64,000 nt of DNA, taken from positions 574,055 to 638,054 of the forward strand of contig PS015020.1 of the NCBI GenBank assembly GCA_048213135.1, given 5' to 3'. This document shows positions 1 to 12,553 of this stretch, in pieces (the stretch's first letter is position 1; the number at the start of each line of letters is the position of its first letter). The notes below the pieces were generated by a model, which was not told the DNA's origin, ran no database searches, and saw nothing but the letters and a program-made list of their open reading frames with translations. The DNA is from Reclinomonas americana ATCC 50394 (lineage: Eukaryota > Jakobida > Jakobea > Jakobida). The translations under genes and the position numbers were made by a program.

Positions 1-50
1 TTCCTTCTTCGTTTCGTTTGGTTGGTTGGTAGTAGTAGTAGTAGTAGTAC

Positions 51-88
<38 letters not shown>

Positions 89-97
89 TCTTCTTCG

Positions 98-132
<35 letters not shown>

Positions 133-372
133 CTTCTTCTTCTTCTCTTCTTCTTCTTCTTCTTCTCCTCCTCCTCCTCCTCTTCCTCCTCCTGCACCTC
201 CTCCTCCTCATCCTCCTCCTCCTCCCTCCTCTTCTCCTCCTACGCCTCCTCCTCCTCTTCCTCATCCTCCTCCTCCTGCACCTCATCCTCCGCCTCTTCC
301 TCCTTCTCCTCCTCATCCTTCCCCTTCCCCTTCCCCTTCCCCTTCCCTTCCCCTTCCCCTTCCCCTTCGCAG
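1..372. repeat. Pyrimidine microsatellite cluster
   Basis: Successive simple repeats: (TAG)n, GTACGTAC, (CT)n, (GTT)n, (CTT)n, (CTC)n and (CCCCTT)n. The reading frames through it are open only because the repeats lack stops. The final C-rich tract could serve as the polypyrimidine tract of an acceptor at 371-372. The GTAC/(CT) junction near 50 resembles the edges of the assembly gaps elsewhere in the window. Confidence 0.85.
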
Positions 373-2008
373 AGCGCATCGTTGAGGAACGAGTAATCGA
401 CTTGGGCCGCAGTCACGAGTTGCGCTCTTATCCGTTCCCTTCGCCCTTCCTCCCCCCCTCCCTCTGCCTTACTTGCAAGCAGACCCTTCGAGTACTCGCT
501 GGCCGATCTGAGGCTCATGGCACCACCGACGCGACTCTTCAAGGTTCTGGAGGAGTTTGAGCAGTGGTCGCGAAGCGACTTTGAAGGCTTTCCTCGTGTT
601 TTCATTGGGGTGCCGACAGAGAGGTGCGCTCCTTTCCCTCTTTTTTTTGCTTTCTCGTGCTGAGAATCCGCCGTGCAGCTCGCCAGTGTCGGGCGTGCAG
701 GAGTTGCGACGAAACACGGACGGCTGTCGCGTGTGGCAGTGTCACTTGGTGGATCTGCCGCCTGACACGGACGCGTCGCAGTTGGATGCGGTGCTGTACG
801 AGGAGGAGCCGCCGCTGCCAACAAAGACGGATACAGGGGAGGAGACAGAGGATGAACAGGAACAGGAACCAATGGCACTGTGGATGTCACTGGCGCCGTC
901 GCTGGGGATCGACGCGCAGCGGGTGGACGCCACCATCAGCTACCACCCCAACTCCACGCTGTGGGCGGTGCGCGGACTCAACCCGTGGCCGCCGCTCGAC
1001 ATGTGGTTCGACGTCAAGTCGCCGCCCACTGCGCTTCCCTTGGCGCCGCACGTTCCGATTCATGTGTGTGCATGGGGCGACGTGTGCCGCGATCAGGGAC
1101 TCTTGCGCGCGTTCCGTGCGCACGCCAGTGTGCGCGAGTGGTGCAGCTCGGTTCCGTCGCTCACCGAACTGCGGAGTCAGTGTGATGCGGTGCTCACGGG
1201 CGATTCGTTGCACGCTCCCGAGTATGTGACGGGCAATCTGCTGCACGCGTTGGCGGTGGGCGTGGTGGCCGTGTACGTCGGTCCGCCCTCCGCTGCGCAG
1301 TACGCGCTGGGTGGCTCCGCGTCGTTCGTCCACGGGAATCAGTTTGCGAGTGCCGCGGAACTCGTAAAGCACGTGCTGCACGTGCTTCGCGGCACCGACG
1401 CCGGCGCACTGCAACTGCGTCGCGATCTGTTTGAGTGGCGGCAGTTCCGCTCCAGCATCGCTCCGGGATTCGGCTGGTTTGCCGAGCACGACGTGCACTC
1501 GACCACCTGCGGACTTTGTCGCATGGTGGGGAAAGAGAAAAGCTCCGTGTCTTTCTCTCTCTCTCTTCTCGCAACGCCACTCACCTCCCTGTCGCGCCCG
1601 CAGGTGGCGGAGCGAAAACGTGCCCGTGTGCTTCTGCGTGCCCTCGGCCTCCATCCGGGTGCGAACGCCGACGACGGGCTGTGGAACGAGGCTGAGCGAC
1701 ACTACAGGAGAAAGCAGGGCGTGCGCACTGCCGCTCCACCGCCGACCTCACGCTGGGTGTCCGAGCAGACCATGGCCAAGCATTTGGAGCAGTGGCTGCG
1801 GATGCCCGACGTGCGCAGTGCGGCGTGGTGGGTCGACCTGGACGCCGCCCGTGTGCTGTGGCGCCTGTGGTATCGAGCGTATGGCGGAGTGTGGGACGCT
1901 CGGAATCGAGAGCACGCGTGGAACGACTGGTGCTACGTGCATCACGACGACAAGCTGCCGCCGTACGAGAGAGACAAGACGAGATGTGGACGACGCGGGG
2001 ACTCATAA
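373..2008 (+). CDS. GT10-type alpha-1,3-fucosyltransferase-like protein (5' incomplete)
   Basis: Golgi-type transfer of fucose from GDP-fucose to glycans is inferred from the GT10 family. Visible exons are 483-623, 679-1525 and 1604-2008, with introns 624-678 and 1526-1603; a 20-nt exon at 373-392 (frame ending SLRNE) is tentative. The diagnostic stretch is PEYVTGNLLHALAVGVVAVY followed by GPPSAAQYALGGSASFV, which matches the GT10 donor-site block (YVTEKL..AL..GVVPVY.G). It ends with the C-terminal TTCGLCRM, like the conserved C.LC of the family. In the motif the usual Glu-Lys is Gly-Asn, so activity is uncertain. The last exon is Trp-rich and not part of the GT10 core. The N-terminal anchor is not seen and may lie upstream of the window. 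The stop at 2006-2008 is followed by AATAAA at 2117. Confidence 0.68.
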
Positions 2009-2116
2009 CACACGCCATTGTCAGTGTATTCTCTCTCTCACGTGGCACACTGGTGCATTGCCACCAGTGGCCTGCCTCCTCTCTCCTAAACAATTAATCC
2101 CATACTACTTTTTCGA

Positions 2117-2122
2117 AATAAA
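2117..2122 (+). promoter_or_regulatory. Candidate polyadenylation signal AATAAA
   Basis: A perfect AATAAA 109 nt past the stop of the fucosyltransferase-like gene, in the 275-nt convergent spacer before the next minus-strand gene. A signal of this kind is generic; placement is the only support. Confidence 0.4.
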
Positions 2123-2283
2123 CACAAACACACACAAGCATCCTTTTGCGACATAAAAGAACACTTGCTCCTCTTCTAAAATCCCTTAGCGCAGATCCTC
2201 CTCGTCGGTATCTGCCTGCGCGAAAGCTCCCGTCCGTGGACCCATTGCCAGTGTGCGCATCTGTCACGCGCACCATGAGCTTT

Positions 2284-5200
2284 TCACAACAACAGAGTTT
2301 CCGCCGCTTGTGCGCTCGCGCGACTCACCATCGGCACCGAGCGCGTCCGAATCAGCGACTGCGGTTGCTGAATGAAGCGCTCCAGGCGCTGAATGTCGCG
2401 CCGACGGTAATCCAGCATGTACGCCGCGTCGCGCTCTGCCGACCTCGATCGCGATTGCGTTCGTTCCTCTCTCGCCACCTGCTCCGCTGGTCGCTGCTCG
2501 GCACGTGATGCTCGCTCCTGTTGCGACGGCTGCTGACGGCGTTGTGGCCGCACAGCACCGGCGCTGACAGGTCGTGACATCAGCTCGTCGTACGTTGATG
2601 CTTGCCGAAGCGACGCCGATCCGCCGCGGTGGAAGCCCGCCGAGCTGGCCGGGCGACGCATCAGAGCCGCATGATCGACCAGCGACCGCGAATGCCTGTC
2701 GCCCCCAACGCTGGCGGCTGCCGATGGTGTCGGCGACGGTGCCGCGCGCAGTTGCTGCAAGAGCATGAGGTCGGCAGTGTCCACACGTCTCCGCTCAACC
2801 TCCTCGATCTGACGCCAGAACTGTGCAACACGTTCATGAAGTGTGAGTGGAGTTCGGTGCATCATGCTCAAAAAAGCTGACAACCACTGACCGCATCGCG
2901 TGCACGTTGGTGTGCCGGTGCTGGAGCTCGCGGGTGCCGCCGTCGGCGGTACCGCGGTCCCTTTTGTGAATCATCACTCGACGACGACGACGAGTACGAC
3001 ATGTCGACGAGCTCGTCACGTTGCGCGTACGGCGACACCTTGCGCGAGTTGAGGAAGCGACTGGAGGCCGAGCCAGGCACGTGCGGAGGCTGGACCTCGC
3101 GCAACTGTGAGCAACATGCACGCACGTTAGTGGTGTACGACCGAGCCATGAGCTTTCCAATCGTCACACTCACCAAATCCTGCACCGACGACGCGCGCGG
3201 CGCAGCAGCCGTGGCCGAGGCGGAGAATGGCCGCTCCAATTCCAGCTTGGTGCTGGGCAGTGGCGGTGGCATCCACCGCGGCAGCATGTCACGTCGCACG
3301 GCAGTCGACGGGCGTCGCAACGACGACAGCGACGCAGTGGATGACGCCGACGTTGAGCGCTCGCGCTTCGACGGCCTCGCTCCAGTGGCGGCGGCTGACG
3401 ACGGCCGTCCGAGTCGCTTGCCATGGGCATCAGCTGCGCCATTCGGTGCACCTCCGAGCAGCGTCCACAAGTCCGGCAGTGTGCGAGCACGCTGCTGTTC
3501 AGCAAGCGCCGCCGCCTTTTCCGCCGCCAGCAGCTCGGCGATAATCGACACATCGTCGTCGTCGCGACGCGCACGAGGTGGACTCTCCGTCATCCACCGA
3601 TCAATGGCGTTGTTGCGCTGCTCCAACGACAAGTCGAACTCGCCGACATTGGTCTTCGGCGGTGACTCGCTCGAGTTGTCGCCGCTGGCAGGCGGTGCAG
3701 AAGCTGCGGCCGCCAGCGCATCGCCCAGTACATTCCCACTGCCGCGACTGCGGAAGCGTCGGAGGAGGCTGGCGTTGAGGTGAACCTCACTGTGTTGTCG
3801 CTGCGCACTCGGCGGTGTCGGGACCATGGCAGCACCCGGACTTGCCGCCGGCGTCAGCACCTTGCTGGCGTCGGGACTGCGTGGCGAGAAACCGCGCATG
3901 TGACTGCCTGTACTGACAGCATCCCAGTCGTCGACATCGGCATCCACCAAGAGTGGCGACCGACTGCGCTCGGACAGCAACGAGCGCGGCGAGTCGGGCG
4001 GCAGCAGCGAATCCGGCGAGCGACACGAACCATTGCTTGGTGAACACGGCAGCAGGAGCAAGGGTGGTGGCACCACCGTGCAGTCATCGTCGCCACCGTC
4101 GACTGACTCGGCGATGGACGCCGCAGACGATGGCGACACTAGCGAAGAGGAGGCCGACGAGGAAGACGAGGAGGAAGATGACACGGACCACGTGTCAAAG
4201 TCGACGGTGGTGATGCCGTCCAGTCGAGCGCCTGCCGTGAGTGCCGACATGTCCGACACCTCACCGAATGTGTGGTTGAACCACGTGTGGAACACATCTT
4301 CGGGCGTACCCTCTCCAACCGCCGTCTCAATCTCCTCTGCAAAGCAGGCGGCACAAATAGTGAGCAGTGCGGAGAAAGATAGCGGGGGGAGCTACTATGC
4401 GTCGCACCATAGATGGGTGACAAGAGCGCCTGTCCGTCGCCCTCCATCGCCAGAGGGTCATCGTAGTCGACGGCCGGAGAGAATCCTATCCATTGCAGGT
4501 GAGCGTTTTTTGCCAGCCACGAAAAAAAGAGCAAGAGACAAGTTCACTGACCGTCGGCCGACGGCGTGGCCAAGAATGGCGTAATGTCGGGCGTCATGGT
4601 CGGGGCCACGGGCGAAACGGCCGACAGTGTGTCTGCAGAAAAGGACTCCGGTGAGTTACACCAACTGTCGCAGGTGCGCGCGCGGCCGCCGCTCACCTTC
4701 CGACAAGTCAAAGTGTGTGGCCTCCGAGTCCGCCGTCAAATTGTCGTCCGCGCACCGGAGACCGGGTCCACTAAACTCACCAGTGCTGCGAGTGCCGTTG
4801 GAGTCCAAATCGTACTCGGCAGTCACAATCACTTGCACTGGCTCGCGAGGCGACTCCAGATCCGACGTCGCCGCGCTGCTCGGAGACAAGCGTGGATCGC
4901 ACAGGCAGCCGGCATCGGCGGCAATGAGACCGAGTGGTGAAGCCGCGGGTTGGTCGGCAGTGTCTTTGTGGCCGGCGTCGTCGTCGTCTGCCGTGATGAA
5001 GTCTACACCGTGTGTTGCGGAATCTGTATGTGTACTCACCATGAGATGGGCAATCAATCAACGACGAGTGTTTTTCACAAGAGACTCACCGCCACCATCC
5101 TGAGTAATCATACCAGCCGTGGGATCGTCGGCAGTCGGATCGCAGACACACGAATCCACCAGGTCCAGATCGACGCAGCTGCATGCAAAATCGGCGACAG

Positions 5201-6616
5201 TGAGTTTTCTTGAATGAGGAGGAGTCTGAACGAGGTGAAGGAGATGGACGCACGCTCTCGCCGGCAGTGAAGCCTCCAACTCGGATAGTCGTTGCGGTAA
5301 TGGCGGAGGCGCTTCAGGGACATCCACCTCGCCGCCATCCGTCACCTGCACAGTCCTCATGGGCCGCTGTCGGGGGACAAAGCGCACGAATGGATGAGAA
5401 GGCGATTGAACAAGAACGCACGCAGTGCCTGCGGGGATGCTGCGCAACTGTGACGGCCTCGCCTATTCCCGACCACAGACACCCGTCGTCCACCATCAAC
5501 ACTTTGTCGAGCTTCACCACCGTCCGCGAGATTGGAGGCCGGAGTGAAGGAGGCACTGCATGGTCCACCACAGCCTCTTCTTCTCCATCATCACCACCAC
5601 CACCATCGTCCCACTCGGCATCGTCATCATCGAAACCACCTAATCTTCTCTCTCGGCGATCCACCTCGTCCCTGGATCCCTCATGATCGTCACCCGCCCA
5701 CGACGGGAGATCAGCCGCCGACCAACGCGACGCAGACGACTTGTCATCAGTGTCCCACAACGCACTCTCTGCCACCGACGACTGTCGCGACACGCGCTGC
5801 TTCTTCACGATCACCACCGCCGCCACCTCCTCACCCGGCGACAACGAGTGCTGCGCATCCACCGGCACTGCCAACGGGTGCACTTCCACTGCACCACTCT
5901 GCTGCAGAAGCAGCAGCCTGCGTGGAATGGATGCGCTCACCGCTGTCGACGATGACGACAGCGACTCATCATCGTAATCGTCGTCGTCATCATCGTCATC
6001 TTCCGATAATGAGTCACCCGTCTCGTCGGTTCGCATGACAGCATCGACAGTAACATCAGTGACCTCCTCAGTCTCTTGTTGTTGTTGCTGCTGCTGTTCG
6101 TCATCCGGCAGCACCAATCGCCTCGAGCTTGTTCGAACAGGCAGTGGTGGTGGTGGAGGTGGTGGTGGAGGTGGTGCTACGGGTATGGCAGTCTCCCACG
6201 CCGACAATCGCCGCTGTGGAGATGCCTCACTGGGTCTCCTTGCACCCTGCAGCTGCGTGTGCTGCGGCGACACGGGAGTGAACTGTTGTAATTGCTGCTG
6301 CTGCTCGTGTACGTGAAGGTGCGAATCCGGACCGGACTCCACATCCACCACGGGCACTGTGTCGGCAAGTGGAGGTGAGAAGCGACAGCCACAGGCAAAG
6401 GGGTGGGAGGGTGAACGAGACGAAAAGAGAATGAAGAAAGCATCACTGTGAGTGCGTGCGCTCACCAGAGAGTTGCGCAGTCATCCACTGCTCACGCACG
6501 CGCATCTGTTGCACTCGTGCCTGTCGTCGACGCAAGCACCACACCACGAGAAGCACTGTGGCGATCACGAATACACATCCACCGCCCGCAGCGGCCGCCA
6601 GCACAGCCACAGACAT
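2284..6616 (-). CDS. Single-pass membrane protein with long disordered RPxS-rich tail
   Basis: Not recognised as a known family. Exon 1 (6466-6616) starts MSVAVLAAAAGGG and carries one hydrophobic segment (VFVIATVLLVVW) followed at once by CLRRRQARVQQMRVREQW, so a type III or signal-anchor topology with the tail in the cytoplasm is likely. The donor GTGAGC at 6465 joins in phase to exon 2, which starts at 6356 (PVVDVESGPDSH). The rest (exons around 5314-6356, 4656-5447, 2884-4295 and 2284-2880) is low-complexity: polyQ, polyP, polyD/E and polyS, with six RPxS motifs (RPSE, RPSS, RPST, RPFS, RPAS, RPVS). A short helical segment near the C-terminus (HERVAQFWRQIEEVERRR) is the only ordered-looking part. 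Internal splice sites after exon 2 are only approximate. The start at 6616 is chosen because it directly precedes the membrane segment; the frame is open further upstream. Confidence 0.55.
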
Positions 6617-7284
6617 GGTGACAGTGCGTGCGTGCACGCGTGAACGAGAGAAAGGGAGGTGGGAGAGAGGGAGAGAGTGGGTGGGGAAGAAGATGTGCCA
6701 CTCTCTCCGTCGCACGTGTATGTGAGAAGAAAAAATGGTCACGCAGTCGGCGTTGACCGTTTCACGAAATTGACATGTCCGGTTTCATGGCGTGCCATGC
6801 CTGTGTGAACGTGTGTGAATGCAATGTCGATGGTGTGGAGTACACCGACAAGGTCACTCGTGAGGAGTGAGCGAGGGGAGAGAAAGGGAGAGAGACCAGA
6901 TGCGAAAAGAATCATGAACGTTACAAATGCGTACATTGTGTTCGGATTGTCCGTTTCAGTTGCTGCCTCTCGGAGGAGGATGCAGCGGTGTGGGGTGGCG
7001 GGGAAGTACTGTGCGGCGTGACGATTAGGCAGCCGAACGCGGTTTCGCTCTCCGATGCATTCGGAACCAGTGCTTGCCGGTGTGTTGCTTGACTTGGTGT
7101 TCGGATCCGGAAGTTCATGCATGCATTCGAGATTGACAGGTCGACTGCCGTCACCCACAACTCGCTGTGCACTGCAAACGTGAATGACCTCGGCGGCGAC
7201 TCGGTCATGTATGGCTATCCTCATCTCATGTGAGACCTGGGCGAAGAACTACTCATCATGAAGTAGAAACGTCGTTGGTAAAAA
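6617..7284. other. Interval without a supported gene
   Basis: About 670 nt between the membrane-protein gene and the small Cys-rich gene. Short open frames exist on both strands, but none has splice-site support or a recognisable motif. It should contain the promoter of the minus-strand gene starting at 6616. Confidence 0.5.
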
Positions 7285-8045
7285 TTATTTCTCGCCGAAA
7301 GGCGAACCCGAGCGACATTGTGTGGGCAGGTTGAGGCGCTTGCGACTCCCTAAACACACAAAAAACACCCATTTGGATAAAATACGAAATGAAAGAGAAG
7401 CAGAGAAGAAAACATGACGGAGAGTGATCACGACATGGCGAACGACGCTCGCATCCCTGACAGCACACTGCAGTAGTGCGCGTGTTGCACTTGGTCGCAG
7501 TGGCAAGCGATGCTCAATGGTGAGTGAGTGTGGCGCGTGGATCCGGGGACTGTGTGACAAAATATAAATCGCTGTCATGAGTAGCCAGAGTGGTTTCGAA
7601 TACCACGACACTCCCAGCAATGCATGCCGTACCACAGTGCTTCAACACCAGCAAACACGCTCTCTGGGATGTCACTAGTCGACGGGAACCAGGTCAAAGA
7701 GAGAGTGCAGTTCTTGTGTAAACTCTCGTGTGTGAGTCGACTTGCTCTTGCAGCTGCCACTGGTGTGCCGCATCGATATCCACTCACTCCCGCAACGACG
7801 CACCGTGATGGCGCTCCCGAGCTGTGCACGCACCTTGCAGAACACAGGCTTGACACGTCGATCGCACAGTCTGCTTGTCCCACAATGCACACGCAAATCA
7901 AAATAGAGTACCCTCGGCCTGCTCCTCACCCGCTGTGAATCGTGGAACGGCGGTGAGGCAGTTGGAAACCGTGTCTCGAAAGAGATCTGCCGTCAGGCAA
8001 CAAGAGCGACTGTGGTTGGATCCACCACCACACAACAAACCATTA
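7285..8045 (-). CDS. Small Cys-rich (possibly LIM-like) protein, exon structure tentative
   Basis: Three 3' exons join in phase with good splice signals: 7604-7663, 7432-7467 and 7285-7349 (stop TAA at 7285-7287). The last intron (7350-7431) has a strong acceptor, a T-rich tract ending in GTGTTTAG. Their translation is SVFAGVEALWYGMHCWECRV, then CCQGCERRSPC, then a basic tail RSRKRLNLPTQCRSG. The block EALWYGMHCWECRVC resembles the second half of a LIM finger (AL...H..CF.C..C), except that the usual His position is Gly. Upstream exons may supply the first CxxC (STCQACVLQ near 7840-7870), but two different exon chains are open there, so the 5' end is a guess. No function is assigned. Confidence 0.38.
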
Positions 8046-8077
8046 ATATTAGCAAATCGAAAAAAAGAAAAAACACA

Positions 8078-9845
8078 TCACAGCGAGTCCTTCACTCGTC
8101 TGTGCAACCGTTCCGTCTCATCGGCCACCAACTCCAATAGCTCCAACACCAGCGGCCGCGGTTGTGGGCAGCAGCCACGACGACACGCCACCAGTATGCA
8201 ACACAGGAAACGACAACGCGAGAACGGAATGCAACAGCAATCGTAATTGTCGCGCGTGCGTCTCCACATGGCGTCCATCGTGTCGAAGGCCTCCGTCACC
8301 TGCTTCACCTCATCCTCCAAATAGTATAACACTGTGTGCACACTCGTGAGCAATACGGCTCTTCTCTCTCTCTCTCTCACTCCCTATCTCTTCATGATCA
8401 CTACACACCTGGCGCAAACACGTGCACATCCCCAGCGCGATCGCCGACTGCCGCCACCATCTGATGCCAGAACGGCGTGCATCGATACCTGCGCTCCGGC
8501 TCACCGCTGGCGGTGATGGACGGCACCGGCTGCGTGATGACCAGCGACGTGGGCTCGCCCTTCATGCCGCCGGCGATGAACCGCCGTTCCATGGGCTTTG
8601 GTGCGTCAGCTGAGCGCACGCTGGCCAGCAACGACGACGCTCCGCCGCGTGAGAGCTCCGCAGGCCACGCATTCTGCTGCGGCTGTGCAGGTGCTGCTGC
8701 TGTCGGCGCAGTCCACACCGCCATGATGCCGTCGGCAGTGACGCTCGCCAACCCGCTGCCGTTTGGAAGCCACTCAACGCACCGCACGGCCGCCTGATAC
8801 CCGTGATCGCACAGTGCCACCAGTCGCCCATCTTGCGGTTTCAGCACGTACACCAGAAACGGCCCGGCGGAATGCGAGCCCGTGCCGACGGCCACTGCCG
8901 TCTGCGACGGCTTCCAGCTCACCCACCGACACGGCTCACCGACCAGCGTCCACACCACGAGAGAGCACGACCATCGCACAGAGATCACACCACTGCCGTC
9001 GTCCACACTGTGCGGCGTCCACACCCGCACCGAGCCGTCACCACTGCCGGAAACCAGCTCCAGATTGGAGGAGAAGCGCACAGCATGCACCCACTCCGAG
9101 TGCCCCAACAGCGTCTCCGAGAGCGACAAGTCCTCCACCACCATGGTACGCGTGCCGCCCGTGCCCACACGCGTCACCAGCAAGCGAAACACATGCACCG
9201 TGTGCGAAGCCGTGCCGACGGCCAGCCACTTGCCATTCGGCGCCACATGCAACGACAGCACATCACGCACGTTCTCCAGTCGCACTGGCGACAGTCCCGG
9301 CACGTTCTCACACTTCCACGCATCGATCACACACAGCGGCTGCGTCAGCGAGTCCACCACCACAAACACCACTTGCGGATGCTGTGGATGCGCACTCATG
9401 GCGGTGACCGCGCACAGCTTCTGATGCCGAGCGTCCACGCCACTCGCAGAGAGTGTGCCCAGTGCATCCGCAGAGACACTGAGGTCCACAAAGGGGCGCA
9501 GAGGGCGCGGAGAAATGACCTTTTCCAGTCGCGCGGGTGGCGGCTGCAGATGCCACACTCGAACGAGACCCCACTCGTGGCCAGTGACCAGGCGCTGCAT
9601 GGACCACAGAGTGGCAGTGGAGGGTGCAGCACCGCGAGGAGAAAGGGGAGACGAGGAGGAAGGAGGAGGAGGAGGAGGAGGGACAGTGCACATGCAGCGA
9701 ACGGGGTCACCGCCACTGTGCAGTGTGTAGCACGCCGTGAGGGCAATGGGCTGTGATCACAAAGAGTGAGTGAGTGAGAGAAGGAATGAGGTGGGAGAAT
9801 GCACAATGAGTGAACCTCGTTGTTGCTGCTGCTGCTGTCTGCCAT
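8078..9845 (-). CDS. WD40-repeat protein
   Basis: Exon 1 (9816-9845) encodes MADSSSSNNE; a 65-nt intron (9751-9815) is followed by a long exon from 9750, in phase (PIALTACYTLHSGGD). Several WD40 blades are visible, the clearest being LLGHSEWVHAVRFSSNLEL and SGSGDGSVRVW; others end in VRVWH and AVWTAP. The donor at CCAG|GTGTGTAG (about 8408) joins an acceptor CACACAG (about 8330) to a short helical tail (VLYYLEDEVKQVTEAF), then a Cys-rich stretch and a leucine-rich helix ending RRVKDSL. The protein is about 510 residues. Function is unassigned; the beta-propeller suggests a scaffold in a complex. The next minus-strand gene ends only 73 nt upstream. Confidence 0.72.
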
Positions 9846-9918
9846 GATAGATCGCAGCGGATATCGAGTGACGGACACGATTCGCAGCGAGGACATGAGA
9901 CGCATTTCGTTCATTGTG

Positions 9919-12553
9919 TCAAGTTGGTGGTTTGGGTCTGTGCAGCCTCCGCGCATGCTTTGCTCGCGACACTAATACGTGGCTGTCGGCCACAGTCTCC
10001 AATTCGCCCTCCAACTCGTCGATTACTGCGCCGTCACCGCCCATGTCGCTGTCGTCTTCGTCCTCCTCCTCGCCCTCACCCTCATCCTCCTCCTCTTCGC
10101 CTTCTTCTTCGTCATCAACAAAGTCATCGAGTGGTATGCCGTCGTCGTCTCCCTCTTCGCCATCGTCGCGCTCCATCACCTGGCTGCCGGCCTGACCACT
10201 GGTGCTGCCACCGTCGAGCGGCAGAGCCGCATGCACGGGCGCGGCGCTGAGCCACGACTGCTGCAGCACCACTGGCATGCGGCGAATGTGCTCGTGCAGG
10301 TCGATGCCCTCGCCCTCGTCCGACGACATGTCCGGATCGTACAAATCCGCCCCGTAATCCTCTCCACCGCCACCACCGCCACCACCAACATATCCATAAT
10401 CGGCGTCGTACTCGTCATCGTCGTCGGCGCCGCCACCGATTCTGTAGTCGTCTTCGTCGTCGTCTTCATCTGCGTTCACGGCGTGAGTGTGCTGGCATCG
10501 CCATCACCATCACGACGTTAAGACGCAACTGCGACGAGGGGCTCGCCGGCGGCCACTCGGCTTGCTCCGACCAGCACCCACACCATCATCGTCATCGTCA
10601 TCATCACCAGCTCCGCCGCCGCCACCACCGCCACCACCACCACCCTCGTCGTCATCCTCGCGCTCTTCTGGATAGTCGACCGACTTTTGCGAATCGTCGT
10701 CGTCGTCACCGAGTGCGCGCGCCAACTCGTCCAGGTCGTCCTCGCCTTCCGAGTCTTCCGCCTGCAAGCGAATGCTCGCCCTGCATGCGCGCAAGAGAGA
10801 AAGAGAGAGAGAGATGTGAGGAGAGTGGGTGGGTGAGGGTGACGAGGGGCGTGGAGACGAACCGCCAGCCCGGTGGTGGATCCGGGAAACACACATCGTG
10901 GTCAAACACATAGTAGTCGTACACAACCTGCGGGCTGCCGGAGCCGTCGTCAGTGCGGGGCGTTGTGGTGGCGGCGCCGCTGGCGGAGCCAGAGGCTGAT
11001 CGGTACAGTGCGGCTGGTGGACCCTCGCCTGAATGGAATATCAGTGAGTGATGAGGAAAGGGGAGCGTCAAAGGAGAGTTCCGAGGTGGACGGAACCACA
11101 CGTGATATCATGGACAGTGATTATGAAAAAGGTACCGGGAGGGCAATAGAAAGCAACTATGTGTCCCGACGTACATGGGAAACACACGCGACAGTAGATG
11201 AATCCTGTGAGGGTGCAGAGACTGCGTCTTCATGTGCATTGCATTCTCCCACTCAGTATCCTTTCTCCTTGCACCCCCCTTTTCTATCGTCCTCCCCCAC
11301 CCACCAGTGTGTTCACGAATGAGATCGGCGTAGTTGAGGAGCAGTCGCCGCACATCCTCCGCCTGCTCCTCGGCACTGCGAGGAGGCAGGTCGAATGACT
11401 TGCGCCCCGATTCGTCCTCGCCTGCCGGCCTGACCGACGCCGACGATGAAGACGATGACTCACTCGGTTCGCTCCTCGACTCGGCCACCACATCCACCAA
11501 ATGGAAGAACTCGGGAAGCGTGTCGTTGAGACCCCTGCGCAGTGTGTGCATGCGTCAGAACTCGCGCATGAAACGCACACGACGAGCACAACAGAACGCA
11601 ACTCGGGTCGCTCCACTGCCCGTCGCTTCGTCTCAATCACGCGCAGTCGCCGCTCAGCTTGCGTCGCCGCGTTCTTCTCCTTGGATCGCTGCGCCACGGC
11701 ATCCAGAGTGCGCACCTGCAACGGATTCGCCAAGCGCTGCCGCCGCCTTGCATGCGCATCACGTGTGCTGGCAAACGCATCCTCTGCGACATGAACAGTG
11801 AGCTTCTTCACGAAACTCTCCTCCGGCTCGCCCGCCACTCGCCTGCCTCCGCCAGACTGGTCACGCGACGAAACACCTTGGTGCGAATGGCCGGCGACTC
11901 CGCCTGCTGCGCACTCGACGATCCAGCACTCACAGGCGCGGCAAACACAGGCGGTGCGACCACGCGCTTTCGATGCCGCGATCCCAGCTTCTCATCCTCG
12001 TCTTCTTCTTCTTCTTCTTCTTCCTCTTCCTCATCTTCTTGTGCCTCTCGACGTTCCCCTCGCACAGACGCAGCAGCAGCAGCCAGAGCAGCAGCAACCG
12101 CAGCAGCTGATGCTCCACCTCGCACAGCAGGCTGACTCCCACTCGCCCCTCCCTCATCCTCATCTTCTTCTTCTTCTTCTTCCTCATCATCACTCTCTCG
12201 CATTCGCTGTGCACGAGCAATCACAGAGGTTCCCAGTGCATCGGGTCCACCTATGGGATCGTGTGTGAGCGAGGTTCGAGTTGAACATCAAAGTGCGTCC
12301 GCGCACTCAACTGCGTCCCATGGTCAACAGCGTGGCCGCAAGCTCGTCCACACCGTCGACTCTGCGACGTTTCCACACGACTTCCTCGACGACTGCGTGT
12401 GTGTGTGTTGGGTGAGTGAGTGTGTGAGTGGCGGGAAGACAAGTGTGACATGTCGCAACAGAGTTCATCGAGTGGTTCTTCGGTGATGCGACGCTTGATG
12501 CGGATGACTGTGCTGCGTGGTCGCTGAGCGGGTGGTGCCCGCGGGCGGTGCAT
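9919..12553 (-). CDS. IWR1: IWR1-like RNA polymerase II nuclear import factor
   Basis: IWR1 (human SLC7A6OS) binds assembled RNA polymerase II and directs its nuclear import. The N-terminus STVIRIKRRITEEPLDELF followed by VEEVVWKRRR matches the family start (V+RIKR...EPL+.L.VE). Exons 1-3 are 12460-12553, 12312-12392 and from 12250, joined in phase through GTTGCG and GTTGAG donors. Further family marks are KVFRRVTSL, the VVYDYYVFD block (family YVYD.YY) near 10910, and the acidic SVDYPEERED segment near 10670 (family DYP.EE). Downstream the protein runs into very long acidic and Gly-rich tracts to 9919, longer than in fungi or animals. Junctions around 11810-11870 and 10480-10520 are uncertain. 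I am fairly sure of the family, less of the exact tail. Confidence 0.75.

Noticed and set aside
1-396. Ser- and Pro-rich open frames at the window start
   Set aside because: Pure translations of (CTC)n and (CTT)n repeats with no conserved content.
7589-7605. Perfect T-arm-like hairpin GTGGTTTCGAATACCAC suggesting a tRNA gene
   Set aside because: No matching D-arm, anticodon arm or 7-bp acceptor stem could be placed around it, and it overlaps a splice donor of the Cys-rich gene on the other strand.
8763-9756. Long plus-strand frames opposite the WD40 gene
   Set aside because: Arg/His-rich antisense products; the minus strand carries clear WD40 blades.
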